A model generated the notes under the pieces. The model worked only from the letters and a program-made list of their open reading frames with translations, made no database searches and was not told where the DNA came from. Shown in pieces: positions 32,144 through 40,788 of a stretch of 64,000 nt of DNA (positions are counted from its first letter, which is position 1; every line of letters starts with the position of its first letter). The stretch spans positions 1 through 64,000 of the forward strand of contig CATKZW010000008.1 of NCBI GenBank assembly GCA_949841465.1. Reading direction: 5' to 3'. Source of the stretch: an uncultured Oscillospiraceae bacterium. Lineage in GTDB: Bacteria; Bacillota; Clostridia; Oscillospirales; Oscillospiraceae. Made by a program: the position numbers and the translations under genes.

Positions 32144-32665
32144 ATGACAGCCATATACGGCGCGGCGGGGGAGGACGGACGGCGGCTGGCCTGGCCGCTG
32201 CTGAAGCAGGCGGTCCGCCTGTGCTGGGGCTGGACCACCCTGCCTCCGGTGGAGCGCTCCCCACGGGGCAAGCCGTTGTTCACGGGTCTGGACGGCAGGT
32301 GGTTTTCCCTGTCCCACAGCGGCGGGCTGGCCCTGTGCGCCCTGTCCGAGAGTCCGGTGGGGGTGGATGTGGAGCTGATCCGCCCCCGGCGGGAAAAGCT
32401 CCCCCAGTGGGCGCTGAGCGAGGGGGAGCTGGCCGCTTTTGACGGCACCTGGGAGGACTTTTACCGCCGGTGGACGCTGAAGGAGAGCTGGTGCAAGCTG
32501 GGGGATACGCCTCTCTATCCGCCCCGGTCGGTGGAGACGCCCCCCCCCTGCCCCCATCAAAGCTACGCCGGGGAGGGCTGGCAGGCGGCGGTGTGCTGCC
32601 ATGACGCGCCCCCCGCGGGAATCATCTGGTTGGAAATAGACAGCGAAAAGGAGGGTTCTGTATGA
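32144..32665 (+). CDS. 4'-phosphopantetheinyl transferase (Sfp-type, short form)
   Basis: 173 aa. Core motifs of the Sfp/AcpT superfamily: GKPLFTG, FSLSHSGGLALCAL, VGVDVELI with the Mg-binding acidic residues, and WTLKESWCKL. It activates carrier proteins with the coenzyme A arm; the target is not in this window. It is shorter than Sfp (about 225 aa) at the N-terminus. The stop overlaps the next start (ATGA). Confidence 0.9.
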   Translation: MTAIYGAAGEDGRRLAWPLLKQAVRLCWGWTTLPPVERSPRGKPLFTGLDGRWFSLSHSGGLALCALSESPVGVDVELIRPRREKLPQWALSEGELAAFDGTWEDFYRRWTLKESWCKLGDTPLYPPRSVETPPPCPHQSYAGEGWQAAVCCHDAPPAGIIWLEIDSEKEGSV

Positions 32666-33282
32666 GCAAACAGATCATCACCATCAGCCGAGAATTCGGT
32701 TCCGGCGGCCGGTCGGTGGGCCACCGGGTGGCCCAGCTGCTGGACGTGCCCTACTACGACAAGGAGCTGGTGAAGCAGGTGGCGGTGGAGACCGGCTTTG
32801 ACGAGAAGTTTATCGAACAGGAGGGGGAGTACGCCTCCCCCTGGCAGAGCCTGCTGTCCTACGCCTTTTCGGGGAACGGCTCCCGGCAGCACATGAACGG
32901 CCTGTCCACCGCCGATTTCCTCTGGGTCATCCAGTGCCGGGTGATTCTGGAGCTGGTGGAAAAGGGCCCCTGCGTCATCGTGGGCCGCTGCGCCGACTAC
33001 ATCCTCCGGGAGCGGGAGGATGTGCTCAACGTGTTCATCCACGCCCCCATCGGCTTCCGGGCGGACCGGGTGGTGCGGCTGTACGGCGAGTCCGACGTGG
33101 CCCCGGAAAAGCGGCTGGAGGAGAAGGACAAGCGCCGCCGGGCCTACTACAAGCACTACGCCGACCGGGACTGGGGCATGAGCCAGAACTACCACCTGTC
33201 CCTGGACTCCAGCCTGGTGGGGGTGGAGCGGTGCGCCCAGCTCATCCTGGACGTGGTCCGCAACCCAGAGAGGCCGGAGTGA
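32662..33282 (+). CDS. Cytidylate kinase-like family protein
   Basis: 206 aa. Starts IITISREFGSGGRSVGHRVA, a P-loop with GSGGRS as in the cytidylate-kinase-like family (PF13189); CVIVGRCADYIL and the lid Arg cluster DKRRRAYYKHYADRDW follow. The function of this family in Clostridia is not established; it is distinct from the essential Cmk. It forms a two-gene unit with the phosphopantetheinyl transferase. Confidence 0.88.
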   Translation: MSKQIITISREFGSGGRSVGHRVAQLLDVPYYDKELVKQVAVETGFDEKFIEQEGEYASPWQSLLSYAFSGNGSRQHMNGLSTADFLWVIQCRVILELVEKGPCVIVGRCADYILREREDVLNVFIHAPIGFRADRVVRLYGESDVAPEKRLEEKDKRRRAYYKHYADRDWGMSQNYHLSLDSSLVGVERCAQLILDVVRNPERPE

Positions 33283-33306
33283 CTGCACCTCTTCTGAGAT
33301 GAAAAG

Positions 33307-33336
33307 ACCGCCCTCCCCGGTGGGGAGGGCGGTTTC
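33307..33336 (+). terminator. Terminator after the kinase-like gene
   Basis: ACCGCCCTCCCC, GGT, GGGGAGGGCGGT then TT. Confidence 0.85.
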
Positions 33337-33341
33337 CTGTC

Positions 33342-35009
33342 TCAGTGATAGGCCCGGTAGAGGAAGGCCGCGATCTGGGCCCGGCTGCAGATGCCGCCGG
33401 GGTTAAAGGTGACCTCGGTGTCGCCGGTGGTGACTCCCCGCTCCAGCGCCCAGCCCACCGCTTGGGCGTAGGGGGCGTCGGAGGGCACGTCGGTGAAGGC
33501 GGAGGCCTGGGCGGAGGGCCGCTCAAACGCACACCAGATGTACTGCACCGCATCCGCCCGGGTGCAGGCCTGATTGGGGTCAAATTCTGCCTGATCGATC
33601 ATGCCCATGCTGTCCGCCCAGAGGATGGCGGCGCGGTATGCCTCGGCCACCTCCGGGATGGTGAGCTGTCCCTCGGCCTCCGGCCTCCTCGCAGCCCGCC
33701 ACAGGAAGGTGAGGATCTGGGCCTGGGTGCAGTCCTGGCCGGGGGAGAAGGTGGTCTTAGTGGTGCCGTTGGTAATCCCCTGCTCCACCGCCCAGGCCAC
33801 GTAGTCCACATAGTAGGCGTCCGCCGCCACGTCGGTGAAGGCCGGAGCGGAGCCGATGCCGGTGCCCTCAGGCGGCGTGGTGGAGGGCGGCTCCACGGTG
33901 ATGGTTGGCACCTCAGCGCCGTCGGAGGGCGGCGCGACGGTGATGGTGACGGGAGGCCGGTCCACGTAGTCCTCCTCGCTGATGACCAGGTAGCCGTCAG
34001 TAAACAGCTCCTGTTGGCTTTCCCTGTAGGTGTAGACCGCCCGGCACTGCCCCTTGGAGACCACGCAGGTCCGGCCGCTGTCGCCGCTGGTCCCTCCGGC
34101 GAGGAACAGCTTGTCGTCCGCGCCGATCATGCCGCTGTCGCAGTTGGTCACGTCCACCAGATAGTTCCGGCCGTCCCCCATCCGGACCACGTTCCACATA
34201 TGACCGCCGCCCCCCATCGTACCGCTGACGGTATAGCACGTCACGTCCCCGGTGAAGTCGGACAGATCGCACAGGTACTTGAAGGCCTTGGCGTAGCCCT
34301 CGCACACCACGTTGGTGTCCGGGTCGCCGTCAAAGACGTACACCAGCTGCCAGGGGTCGCCGTAGGGCGCGTCGCTCTCGTAGGTGTCCACGTCGTAGGA
34401 GGTCAGGCGGCAGATCTCCTCCCGGTAGGCGATCAGCTTTTCGTAATCGGACCGGTCCTTGTACTTGGCCACAATGGCCTTGGCATTGTCCGTCGCCTTT
34501 TTCGCCTCAGACACCCTGGCGGCGCTGACGGTGCTGCTGTCGCTGCCTCGGTAGGACGGGGCGGCCTGGAGGTAGACGGTGAGGTCCTCAATGCTGACCC
34601 AGCCGCCCTGGCGGACGGAGCTGTAGCCCCAGGTGAACTGGCTGTCGATCCAGTACAGCTCGTAGGGGCAGTCGGCCAGCAGGGCGTAGAAGATGGCGTT
34701 CATGTGGACGGACTGGTTGAATTTGTCCTCCAGCTTTTTCAGCACGTCCTCCCCGCTGCCCTCCTTGATGCCCAGCTCCTCCAGGGACCAGGAGAGGGCG
34801 CTCTGCTTCGGAATGCGGATGGTGGTGCCGGTCCTGGTGCCGTTGGCGATCTTGGCCGCCTCCGTCCGGAGCGTCTGGTACACGGCCAGGTCCGTGCCGG
34901 TGAGGCGGGAGCCTGCGGAGCGGTCGGTCGGGGCGGCGTGGGCCGTCCCCGGCAGCAGCGCGGCCGTCAGCATCAGCGCCAGCAGCGCGGCCGTCCATCG
35001 TTTTTTCAT
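33342..35009 (-). CDS. Secreted SLH-domain protein with a transglutaminase-like core
   Basis: 555 aa. Signal peptide MKKRWTAALLALMLTAALLPGTAHA. Residues about 100-340 hold a transglutaminase/protease-like core with the Cys-His pair in VVCEGYAKAFKYLCDL and GGGGHMWNVVRM, then VDVTNCDS for the Asp. After a Pro/Thr linker come three S-layer-homology modules (FTDVAADAYYVDYVAWAVEQGIT, then two more). SLH domains bind the cell wall, so the enzyme is anchored on the surface. ATG 35009 with AAAGGGG is chosen over the longer track start. Confidence 0.9.
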   Translation of the reverse strand: MKKRWTAALLALMLTAALLPGTAHAAPTDRSAGSRLTGTDLAVYQTLRTEAAKIANGTRTGTTIRIPKQSALSWSLEELGIKEGSGEDVLKKLEDKFNQSVHMNAIFYALLADCPYELYWIDSQFTWGYSSVRQGGWVSIEDLTVYLQAAPSYRGSDSSTVSAARVSEAKKATDNAKAIVAKYKDRSDYEKLIAYREEICRLTSYDVDTYESDAPYGDPWQLVYVFDGDPDTNVVCEGYAKAFKYLCDLSDFTGDVTCYTVSGTMGGGGHMWNVVRMGDGRNYLVDVTNCDSGMIGADDKLFLAGGTSGDSGRTCVVSKGQCRAVYTYRESQQELFTDGYLVISEEDYVDRPPVTITVAPPSDGAEVPTITVEPPSTTPPEGTGIGSAPAFTDVAADAYYVDYVAWAVEQGITNGTTKTTFSPGQDCTQAQILTFLWRAARRPEAEGQLTIPEVAEAYRAAILWADSMGMIDQAEFDPNQACTRADAVQYIWCAFERPSAQASAFTDVPSDAPYAQAVGWALERGVTTGDTEVTFNPGGICSRAQIAAFLYRAYH

Positions 35010-35127
35010 GTGGTGTTCCCCTTTGTCGTTTCTCGGTTGGATTGTGTGCCGTTTCATTCTACCAGATCGGGCAGGAAATGACAAGGGAGTAAAGGGGCCT
35101 TGCGACCAAAAAGCCGGGAGGGAAATG

Positions 35128-35808
35128 TTACCGCTTCAGCCGCCGGATCACCGCCTGCTCCAGCCGGTCGCCGTATTTCATAGCCAGCAGGAACGCGGCC
35201 AGCCCGGCCGCGCCCAGCAGGACCATGCCGTACAGGGGGATGGTCACGGTGGCGCTGCCCACCGCGCAGGCCACCAGCAGCCCCCAGGGCCGGGCCAGCA
35301 CCACCAGCAGGAAGAAGCGCCGGAAGGAGATGTCCGTCAGCCCGGCCAGGATGCACAATAGGTCGTCGGGGAAGAAGGGGAACAGGAAGGCAAGGGCCAG
35401 AAAGGTGTCCCGCTTGCGCCGGATCAGGTCCAGGTATTTGTCTGACAGCTTTTCGCTGACGAATTTCCCGGCAAACTGCTGGCCCAGTGCCCGGGCCAGG
35501 GCGAAGACCAGGGCGGAGCCCAGGCTCACCGCCCCCCAGGTCAGCAGGAAGGAGGGCCACAGCCCGAACAGATACGCCCCCGCCGCCGCGGTGATATTGC
35601 TGGGGATGGGCGCTATGACCACCGACACCAGCTGCACGCCGAAGTAGGCCAGGTGGGACCAGGGGGCGCAGCGGGCGATGTATTCCCCCATTCGCTCCGG
35701 GGAGCCTGCGGCCTCAAAAAAGCCGGTGGCGTACAGCGCCCACACGCAGCCGCCCAGGATGGCGGCGGTGAGAATCCACAGCGTGATTTTGCCTCGTTTG
35801 TCTTCCAT
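35128..35808 (-). CDS. TVP38/TMEM64 (DedA-like, SNARE-associated) membrane protein
   Basis: 226 aa with about six hydrophobic segments. The family core reads APIPSNITAAAGAYLFGLWPSFLLTWGAVSLGSALVFALARALGQ, and FLFPFFPDDLLCILAGLTDISF is typical. Such proteins act as lipid scramblases or flippases for undecaprenyl phosphate or other lipids; the substrate here is not known. Monocistronic between the SLH gene and an intergenic AT-rich segment. Confidence 0.9.
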   Translation of the reverse strand: MEDKRGKITLWILTAAILGGCVWALYATGFFEAAGSPERMGEYIARCAPWSHLAYFGVQLVSVVIAPIPSNITAAAGAYLFGLWPSFLLTWGAVSLGSALVFALARALGQQFAGKFVSEKLSDKYLDLIRRKRDTFLALAFLFPFFPDDLLCILAGLTDISFRRFFLLVVLARPWGLLVACAVGSATVTIPLYGMVLLGAAGLAAFLLAMKYGDRLEQAVIRRLKR

Positions 35809-36025
35809 GGGGCACGATCCTCTCTCAATCGAAAATTGTTTCTGATGCTATTATAGCGATAAATCAAAAAATGGCAACAAAGGTCCCCTTAGGAAATTTT
35901 GAAGATTTCCTTTAGGCATTGCACATCATAGAGTAAATGTGCAAAAAGACTGAAATTTATCTTTTACTTTATGTCATAAATATGTTATAGTAATGTCAAT
36001 CAACTGGGAAAGGGCGGTGAGTTCG

Positions 36026-36247
36026 GTGGCCGGCAAGGACAAGTACAAATTTGAGAGCAAAATTCACGTCTACCGGGCCTCCCGGCGCATGACCCAGCAG
36101 GAGCTGGCCGATCTGGTGGGCGTGTCCCGCCAGACCATCATGCAGCTGGAGCGCAGCCGCTACAATCCCTCTATGCTGCTTGTGTACTCCATTGCTCAGG
36201 TGTTTGGCGTGACCATTGAGGAGCTGTTCGACTTTTCGGAGGTGTGA
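36026..36247 (+). CDS. Small XRE-family regulator (YozG-like)
   Basis: About 73 aa, almost only an HTH_3 domain (IHVYRASRRMTQQELADLVGVSRQTIMQLERSRYNPSML). The track starts at ATG 35993, within the likely promoter; GTG 36026 has AAAGGGCGG upstream, so I prefer it. It is three bases upstream of a membrane protein gene, the common clostridial HTH/membrane pair. Confidence 0.82.
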   Translation: MAGKDKYKFESKIHVYRASRRMTQQELADLVGVSRQTIMQLERSRYNPSMLLVYSIAQVFGVTIEELFDFSEV

Positions 36248-36250
36248 CCT

Positions 36251-36631
36251 ATGGATTATCAGGACTATTATGAGAAAGCCTTTGAGATCAGCAATCCACT
36301 TTACGATAACCCCGTCTACCAGACGGTGCTGGAGCTGCTGAACAGTGAGTGGCTCGTCTGGATCAACTGGGTGCTGTGCTTTGTCACCCTTATTGCATTT
36401 GCAGTTTACTGTCTGTCAAAGGAAGGGCGGGACGAGCATGGACGGGCCATCATCGGAACGGCCTGCATGTATGGGACGGCAGCGCTGGTCATTCTGATGA
36501 ACGTCCTCGGATTGTTCTCCCAGACGGCCATAACAAATCTGGCCATATTTACCAATTGCCTGCGCATCGTCTGTAACGGCTATTTTCTCACTGTGCTAAT
36601 CTCCATCGCCATTTTGCGAAAGATCCGGTAA
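36251..36631 (+). CDS. Membrane protein paired with the XRE regulator
   Basis: 126 aa with three or four hydrophobic segments (WLVWINWVLCFVTLIAFAVYCL, GTAALVILMNVLGLF, YFLTVLISIAIL). Pairs of a small XRE protein and a DUF2178/DUF3796-like membrane protein are common in Clostridia; function unknown. It ends in a terminator at 36637. Confidence 0.75.
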   Translation: MDYQDYYEKAFEISNPLYDNPVYQTVLELLNSEWLVWINWVLCFVTLIAFAVYCLSKEGRDEHGRAIIGTACMYGTAALVILMNVLGLFSQTAITNLAIFTNCLRIVCNGYFLTVLISIAILRKIR

Positions 36632-36636
36632 ATTGT

Positions 36637-36684
36637 TTCGCCCGCCTGTGAAGAGAGTTCTCTCAAAGGGCGGGCGAATTTATT
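36637..36684 (+). terminator. Terminator after the XRE/membrane pair
   Basis: TTCGCCCGCC and GGCGGGCGAA with an inner stem (GAGAG/CTCTC), then TTTATTT. Confidence 0.85.
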
Positions 36685-36706
36685 TCTTCCCAAAAGAAAG
36701 AAATAC

Positions 36707-36735
36707 TTGACATATAGGCTGGAATATATTATACT
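36707..36735 (+). promoter_or_regulatory. Promoter of the 98-aa membrane protein gene
   Basis: TTGACA (36707-36712), 17 bases, TATACT (36730-36735). Confidence 0.75.
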
Positions 36736-36799
36736 GCCCATTGTAGAAAGGCGGCAGGGCAATGCCAAAATCAGAGCCGCCTGAGAAAGGAGCATCCGC

Positions 36800-37096
36800 A
36801 TGAATATTTGGAAGGTTGCCGAAGCCGCGTTTATCCTCTTGATGCTGGTTAGCCTGTGCTATCTGGAGAAGAAGGACCCGGAGCGGGCCCGCATGGTGCT
36901 GGCCAACACCGCCATCTGGTCGCTGGGGGCTATGCTCCCCCTTGCGCTGATTGAGACGCTGGCCTCCTTCGGGATCCATCTGCTTGACGTCTCCTGGGCC
37001 TTCACCCCGCTGGACGGCATGAGCCTAATCGCCATGATGGCCCTGCTGGTGCTGTCCGGAAAGAAGCTGCTCGGCTTCATCCCGGCAAAGAACTGA
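36800..37096 (+). CDS. Small membrane protein, 98 aa
   Basis: Three hydrophobic segments (VAEAAFILLMLVSLCYL, IWSLGAMLPLALIETL, MSLIAMMALLVLSG). AGAAAGGAG precedes the ATG. No family recognised; it resembles the small membrane proteins of the preceding pair in size and style. Confidence 0.7.
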   Translation: MNIWKVAEAAFILLMLVSLCYLEKKDPERARMVLANTAIWSLGAMLPLALIETLASFGIHLLDVSWAFTPLDGMSLIAMMALLVLSGKKLLGFIPAKN

Positions 37097-37097
37097 A

Positions 37098-37133
37098 AAA
37101 ACCCCCCGGAGCGGCGCTCCGGGGGGTTTCTTG
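37098..37133. terminator. Convergent terminator before rpsR
   Basis: AAAACCCCCCGGAGC and GCTCCGGGGGGTTT: serves the small membrane gene and the leftward ribosomal operon. Confidence 0.85.
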
Positions 37134-37137
37134 ATAT

Positions 37138-37380
37138 TCAGTCGGTGACGTAGGGCAGCAGGGCCACGTGACGGGCGCGCTTGATGGCGTCGGTCAGCTG
37201 GCGCTGGTGCATGGCGCAGGTGCCGGTGGTGCGGCGGGGCAGGATCTTGGACCGCTCGGACAGATACCGCTTCAGCTTCTGGGCGTCCTTGTAGTCGATC
37301 TGTTCCACCTTGTCAACGCAGAACGCGCACACCTTGCGGCGCTTGCGATTGCCGCGGGGCTTCGCATTATCCATAGCCAT
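37138..37380 (-). CDS. rpsR: 30S ribosomal protein S18
   Basis: 80 aa, full length. [16 protein letters not shown] and [25 protein letters not shown] are diagnostic. CAFC and the later C...H make this a zinc-ribbon (C+) S18. Last gene of the conserved rpsF-ssb-rpsR operon. Confidence 0.98.
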   Translation of the reverse strand: MAMDNAKPRGNRKRRKVCAFCVDKVEQIDYKDAQKLKRYLSERSKILPRRTTGTCAMHQRQLTDAIKRARHVALLPYVTD

Positions 37381-37417
37381 AATTGGCAGACCTCCTTATG
37401 TTGAGATGGCCCTTTCC

Positions 37418-37918
37418 TCAGAAGGGCAGTTCGCCGTCGTCGTCGGCCAAGTCGGAGAACTGGTCGCCGCCGGACGGGATACCGTAGTCGGCGGGGGCGG
37501 AGGGAGCGGCCGGCCGGCCGCCGTAGCCGCCGCCGGAGTAGCTTCCGCCACGGTCTCCATAGCTGCCGCCATAGCTTCCGCCGCCGTCGCCGTCCCGCTT
37601 GGAGTCGCCGAAATAGACATTGTCGGCCACCACCTCGGCGGCGGTGCGGCGGTTGCCGTCCTTATCGGTCCAATCGCGGATCTGGAGACGGCCCTCCACC
37701 ACGGCCATGCGGCCCTTGGCGAAATAACGGCTGACGAATTCGCCCGTGCCGCGCCATGCCACCACGTCGATCCAGTCGGTTTGGCGCTCGCCGGTGTTTT
37801 TGTCCTTGAAGTCACGATCCACCGCCAGGCGGAAGCTGGCGACGGGGGTGCCGGACTGGGTGTGGCGCAGCTCCGGGTCACGGGCCAGGCGGCCCATGAT
37901 GACGATATGATTGAGCAT
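37418..37918 (-). CDS. ssb: Single-stranded DNA-binding protein
   Basis: 166 aa. OB fold starting MLNHIVIMGRLARDPELRHTQ, a Gly/Ser/Tyr-rich linker (GGSYGGSYGDRGGSY) and the acidic partner-binding tip DDDGELPF. Located between rpsF and rpsR as in nearly all Firmicutes. Confidence 0.98.
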   Translation of the reverse strand: MLNHIVIMGRLARDPELRHTQSGTPVASFRLAVDRDFKDKNTGERQTDWIDVVAWRGTGEFVSRYFAKGRMAVVEGRLQIRDWTDKDGNRRTAAEVVADNVYFGDSKRDGDGGGSYGGSYGDRGGSYSGGGYGGRPAAPSAPADYGIPSGGDQFSDLADDDGELPF

Positions 37919-37931
37919 GTTTTTCTTCCTC

Positions 37932-38228
37932 TCAGGCGTCCTTTGCCACGATGATGGAACGCATGACGCTGACGTTAATGCGCATCAGACGGTCCAGCTC
38001 GGCGGGGAACGCGGGGTCGGAGGAGAAGGTCATCAGGACGTAGTAGCCCTCCTCCAGGTCGTTGATGGGGTAGGCCAGACGGCGCTTGCCCCACTCGTCC
38101 ACCTCGGTCACGGTGCCGTGACCCTCAGCCAGGTCCTTGAAGCGGGCCACCAGGGCGGCGGTCTCCTCCTCGCCCAGGCTGGGGTTGAGGACGTAGAGCA
38201 CCTCGTAATTTCCACTCACTTTAGCCAT
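37932..38228 (-). CDS. rpsF: 30S ribosomal protein S6
   Basis: 98 aa with YEVLYVLNPSLGEEE, WGKRRLAYPINDLEEGYYVLMTF and the C-terminal LMRINVSVMRSIIV. First gene of the operon, with AAGGAGGTG upstream. Confidence 0.97.
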   Translation of the reverse strand: MAKVSGNYEVLYVLNPSLGEEETAALVARFKDLAEGHGTVTEVDEWGKRRLAYPINDLEEGYYVLMTFSSDPAFPAELDRLMRINVSVMRSIIVAKDA

Positions 38229-38256
38229 TGTGTTTGCACCTCCTTATGGTCTTATG

Positions 38257-38348
38257 GCCTCCGGTCTCGCCGGAGGCAAGGATGGTTTGCCGCAATTTTA
38301 TCAGGCGGCAGACTAACCTATGATACAGGATGATTTCCAAAATGTCAA
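38257..38348 (-). promoter_or_regulatory. Promoter and leader of the rpsF-ssb-rpsR operon
   Basis: On the minus strand TTGACA (38348-38343), 17 bases, TATCAT (38325-38320). The leader then forms GGTT..TGCCGC / GCGGCA.AACC (38318-38284), and a second stem GCCTCCGG/CCGGAGGC (38277-38257) sits before the ribosome site. The first hairpin, with an unpaired segment next to the GCCGC arm, is in the place of the S6:S18-binding leader motif of this operon. Confidence 0.65.
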
Positions 38349-38382
38349 GGGCTTGGCCGTTGTTTTGCGGCGGTTTTTTCCG

Positions 38383-40788
38383 TTATTCTGGGTTTTCCGG
38401 GGGCGGCTCCCCTTCTCCCGGCCTGGAACGTTGGGGCATTCCCCAAAGGAGGCGGAACACCAGCCGCTCCACCGGTTCCAGGACGATGCACAGCCGTTCC
38501 CGCTCCCCGTCCACGAAGCCGCGCAGCTCGGCCAGCTCCTCCGGGGTGAGGGTGTGCTGGCTGAATTTCGCCTTCTGGGCCAGCTCCACCGCCCGCTCGC
38601 TGACCCGCCCGCCCCAGCGCTCCATGCGCCTCAGGCAGCGGTAGCCGTACAGGGCGGCGCGGTTGCGGTCCGGGTCGGACAGCTTTTTTTCCCGGAACCG
38701 CTTGGGCAGGTACTGGACCAGCCACAGCAGGACAAACACCCCAACTGCCGCCGCCAGCCCCTTGAGCAGCTCCACAGGTATGGTGAAGGCCGGGCCGCCG
38801 CCCTCCGTGGGCGGCGTGTCCCCGTCCTCCCCCTGGGGGCCGCCGGTGGGCTGCTGGGTGGCCTCCGGGCCCTGGGAGGGCGCGGGGGTGGGCGTTGGCG
38901 CAGGCTCGGGGGCCTCGCTCTCCGGCAGAGGCTCGGAGGACGCCTCCACAGGGTCAACAACCCCCTGCTCATACCACGTGAAAGCCGCGGCGGGGGTGAC
39001 CTCCACCGGATACCAGCCGAAGCCGGACACCCACACCTCCACCCAGGCGTGGGCCGCCCGGTCGGGGACGTCCGCCTGTTTCCCCGGCACGCACTCCGCC
39101 GTGAAGCCGCTGACATACCGGGCGGGCACGCCCAGGGAGCGCAGCATCAGGGTGGCGGCGGAGGCAAAGTGCATGCAGTAGCCCCGGCGGCCTTCTGAGA
39201 GGAACCAGACCACCGGGTCTATCCCATCCGGGGCGGCGGGGGTCTCCGGGTCGTACTCGCACAGCTCGTCCAACAGGGCGGCGATGTCATAGGCAGCCTG
39301 AACAGGGTCGTAGCCTTCCCCGTACCGGGCCGCGCTGGAGGCTCCGCTTTCCACGCAGAGGCGGGCCAAATACTGCCCCAGCTCCGATTCCACGTCTAAT
39401 AAATAGTGGGCAAGCACGTACTCCTCCCGGTAAGCGTCGGCCTCCGGAGGCGCATAAAAGATAATGCCCAAAGGGGACAGCTCGTTGATAAACTCGGTGA
39501 TGCTGGCGCCGAAAGGGTGCAGGTCGGTGAAGGTCATGGTGTGGGTCCACTGCCCCCTGAGCCGGGCCAGGTACGCATCCTCCACCGGCAGCATCCCCGC
39601 CGCCTCCCAATCCTGATCCGCCAGGTAGTAGGGGGCGTACACACAGGCCCCCACCGCCCCCACGTTGTCCACCGTGGCGGTGTATTCCCCGCCGTGCGGA
39701 AGAGTCAGGGAGGGAAAAATCAGAGGGAAAACGCTGTCGTCCGGGTCGGGCAGGGCGTTCTGATACTCCTGCCAGGTCCCGGCGGGGAGAGCCGACCACC
39801 GCCCGTCTTCATAGACGGCCAGGGAGGAGCCCCGGAGGTACAGCCGCCCATGGTAATCGGTGGTCACCCGCAGCACCGTCCGCCCGGAGTAGCGCAGGGG
39901 CCCGGCGCCGGCCAGATCCGCCTCCTCCGCCGCCCCCACGTAGGTGACGGTGGATTGAAGGGGGCCGTCGAACAGGGTGAAGAAGTCGGACAGACGGTTT
40001 CCAACGCCGTTCAGCTCCGTCTCGGCGCGCAGGGCCCAGGCGGGGCGGGTATAGCCCTCCCTGGGGAAGAGCAGGGTGACGGCAGTGAGCACCACGGCCA
40101 CGCAGGGCAGCACCGCCAGGGTGAGCAGGCCCCGGCGGTCGGGGGCGGCCCACTTGCACAGATCGCACAGCAGCATGGCGCACCAGCACAGGGCCAGCGC
40201 CATGAAGGGAGGCCAGCCGGGGTAGAGGTCGGCCAGCAGGCCGGGGAGCAGAGGGGGCAGGGTGAGCAGCAGCACGATCCACCACCGCCTTGCCCGCACC
40301 ACCGCCCAGCCCAGCGCCAGGGCCAGCAGCGCCAGAAACAGGGTGAAGAACAGTCCGGCGGCGTTCCCCTCCTTGGCCAGGGTGAGGCCGGATTCATAGG
40401 GGAAAGCGCGTCCCCAGCTTACCCGCTGGGCGAACAGGTCGGCAACGGTGCGGACGGTCACCGCCCCGCCCTGCACCACGCTGTCCCAGTTGAGGAAGGC
40501 AAGCAGGCCCCACAGGGCGGCCAGCCCGCCCGCGGCCAGGCCCCGGTACCGGGGCAGCGACCACGCGCCCAGGCTGATCAGGGCAAACAGCACCGCCAGA
40601 AACAGGAAGCCTCCCGCCTGGCCGGCGCACAGGTCCAGGGGGGTGGGGTCAAGGTCCACGAACTGCCTGAGCGGCTCGCCGCCGTACAGGGACAGGAAGG
40701 ACAGGGCGAAGCCCGCCGTGGCGCACAGCAGCAGGATGCCGTCCCCCAGCGCGGTGAGGGGGGAGGACCGGGCGTCACGCTCAGCCAT
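38383..40788 (-). CDS. TgpA-like membrane transglutaminase-domain protein
   Basis: 801 aa. Five to six N-terminal membrane segments (about 20-210), an extracytoplasmic region, then the transglutaminase core: GYCMHFASAATLMLRSLGVPARYVSGF with catalytic Cys, RAAHAWVEVWVSGFGWYPVEVTP with His and the later acidic residue. A Pro-rich linker (EPAPTPTPAPSQ) precedes one last membrane helix and a cytoplasmic tail. ATG 40788 overlaps the DUF58 stop. The MoxR-DUF58-transglutaminase trio is a widespread operon of unknown precise role, probably envelope protein maturation. Confidence 0.9.
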   Translation of the reverse strand: MAERDARSSPLTALGDGILLLCATAGFALSFLSLYGGEPLRQFVDLDPTPLDLCAGQAGGFLFLAVLFALISLGAWSLPRYRGLAAGGLAALWGLLAFLNWDSVVQGGAVTVRTVADLFAQRVSWGRAFPYESGLTLAKEGNAAGLFFTLFLALLALALGWAVVRARRWWIVLLLTLPPLLPGLLADLYPGWPPFMALALCWCAMLLCDLCKWAAPDRRGLLTLAVLPCVAVVLTAVTLLFPREGYTRPAWALRAETELNGVGNRLSDFFTLFDGPLQSTVTYVGAAEEADLAGAGPLRYSGRTVLRVTTDYHGRLYLRGSSLAVYEDGRWSALPAGTWQEYQNALPDPDDSVFPLIFPSLTLPHGGEYTATVDNVGAVGACVYAPYYLADQDWEAAGMLPVEDAYLARLRGQWTHTMTFTDLHPFGASITEFINELSPLGIIFYAPPEADAYREEYVLAHYLLDVESELGQYLARLCVESGASSAARYGEGYDPVQAAYDIAALLDELCEYDPETPAAPDGIDPVVWFLSEGRRGYCMHFASAATLMLRSLGVPARYVSGFTAECVPGKQADVPDRAAHAWVEVWVSGFGWYPVEVTPAAAFTWYEQGVVDPVEASSEPLPESEAPEPAPTPTPAPSQGPEATQQPTGGPQGEDGDTPPTEGGGPAFTIPVELLKGLAAAVGVFVLLWLVQYLPKRFREKKLSDPDRNRAALYGYRCLRRMERWGGRVSERAVELAQKAKFSQHTLTPEELAELRGFVDGERERLCIVLEPVERLVFRLLWGMPQRSRPGEGEPPPENPE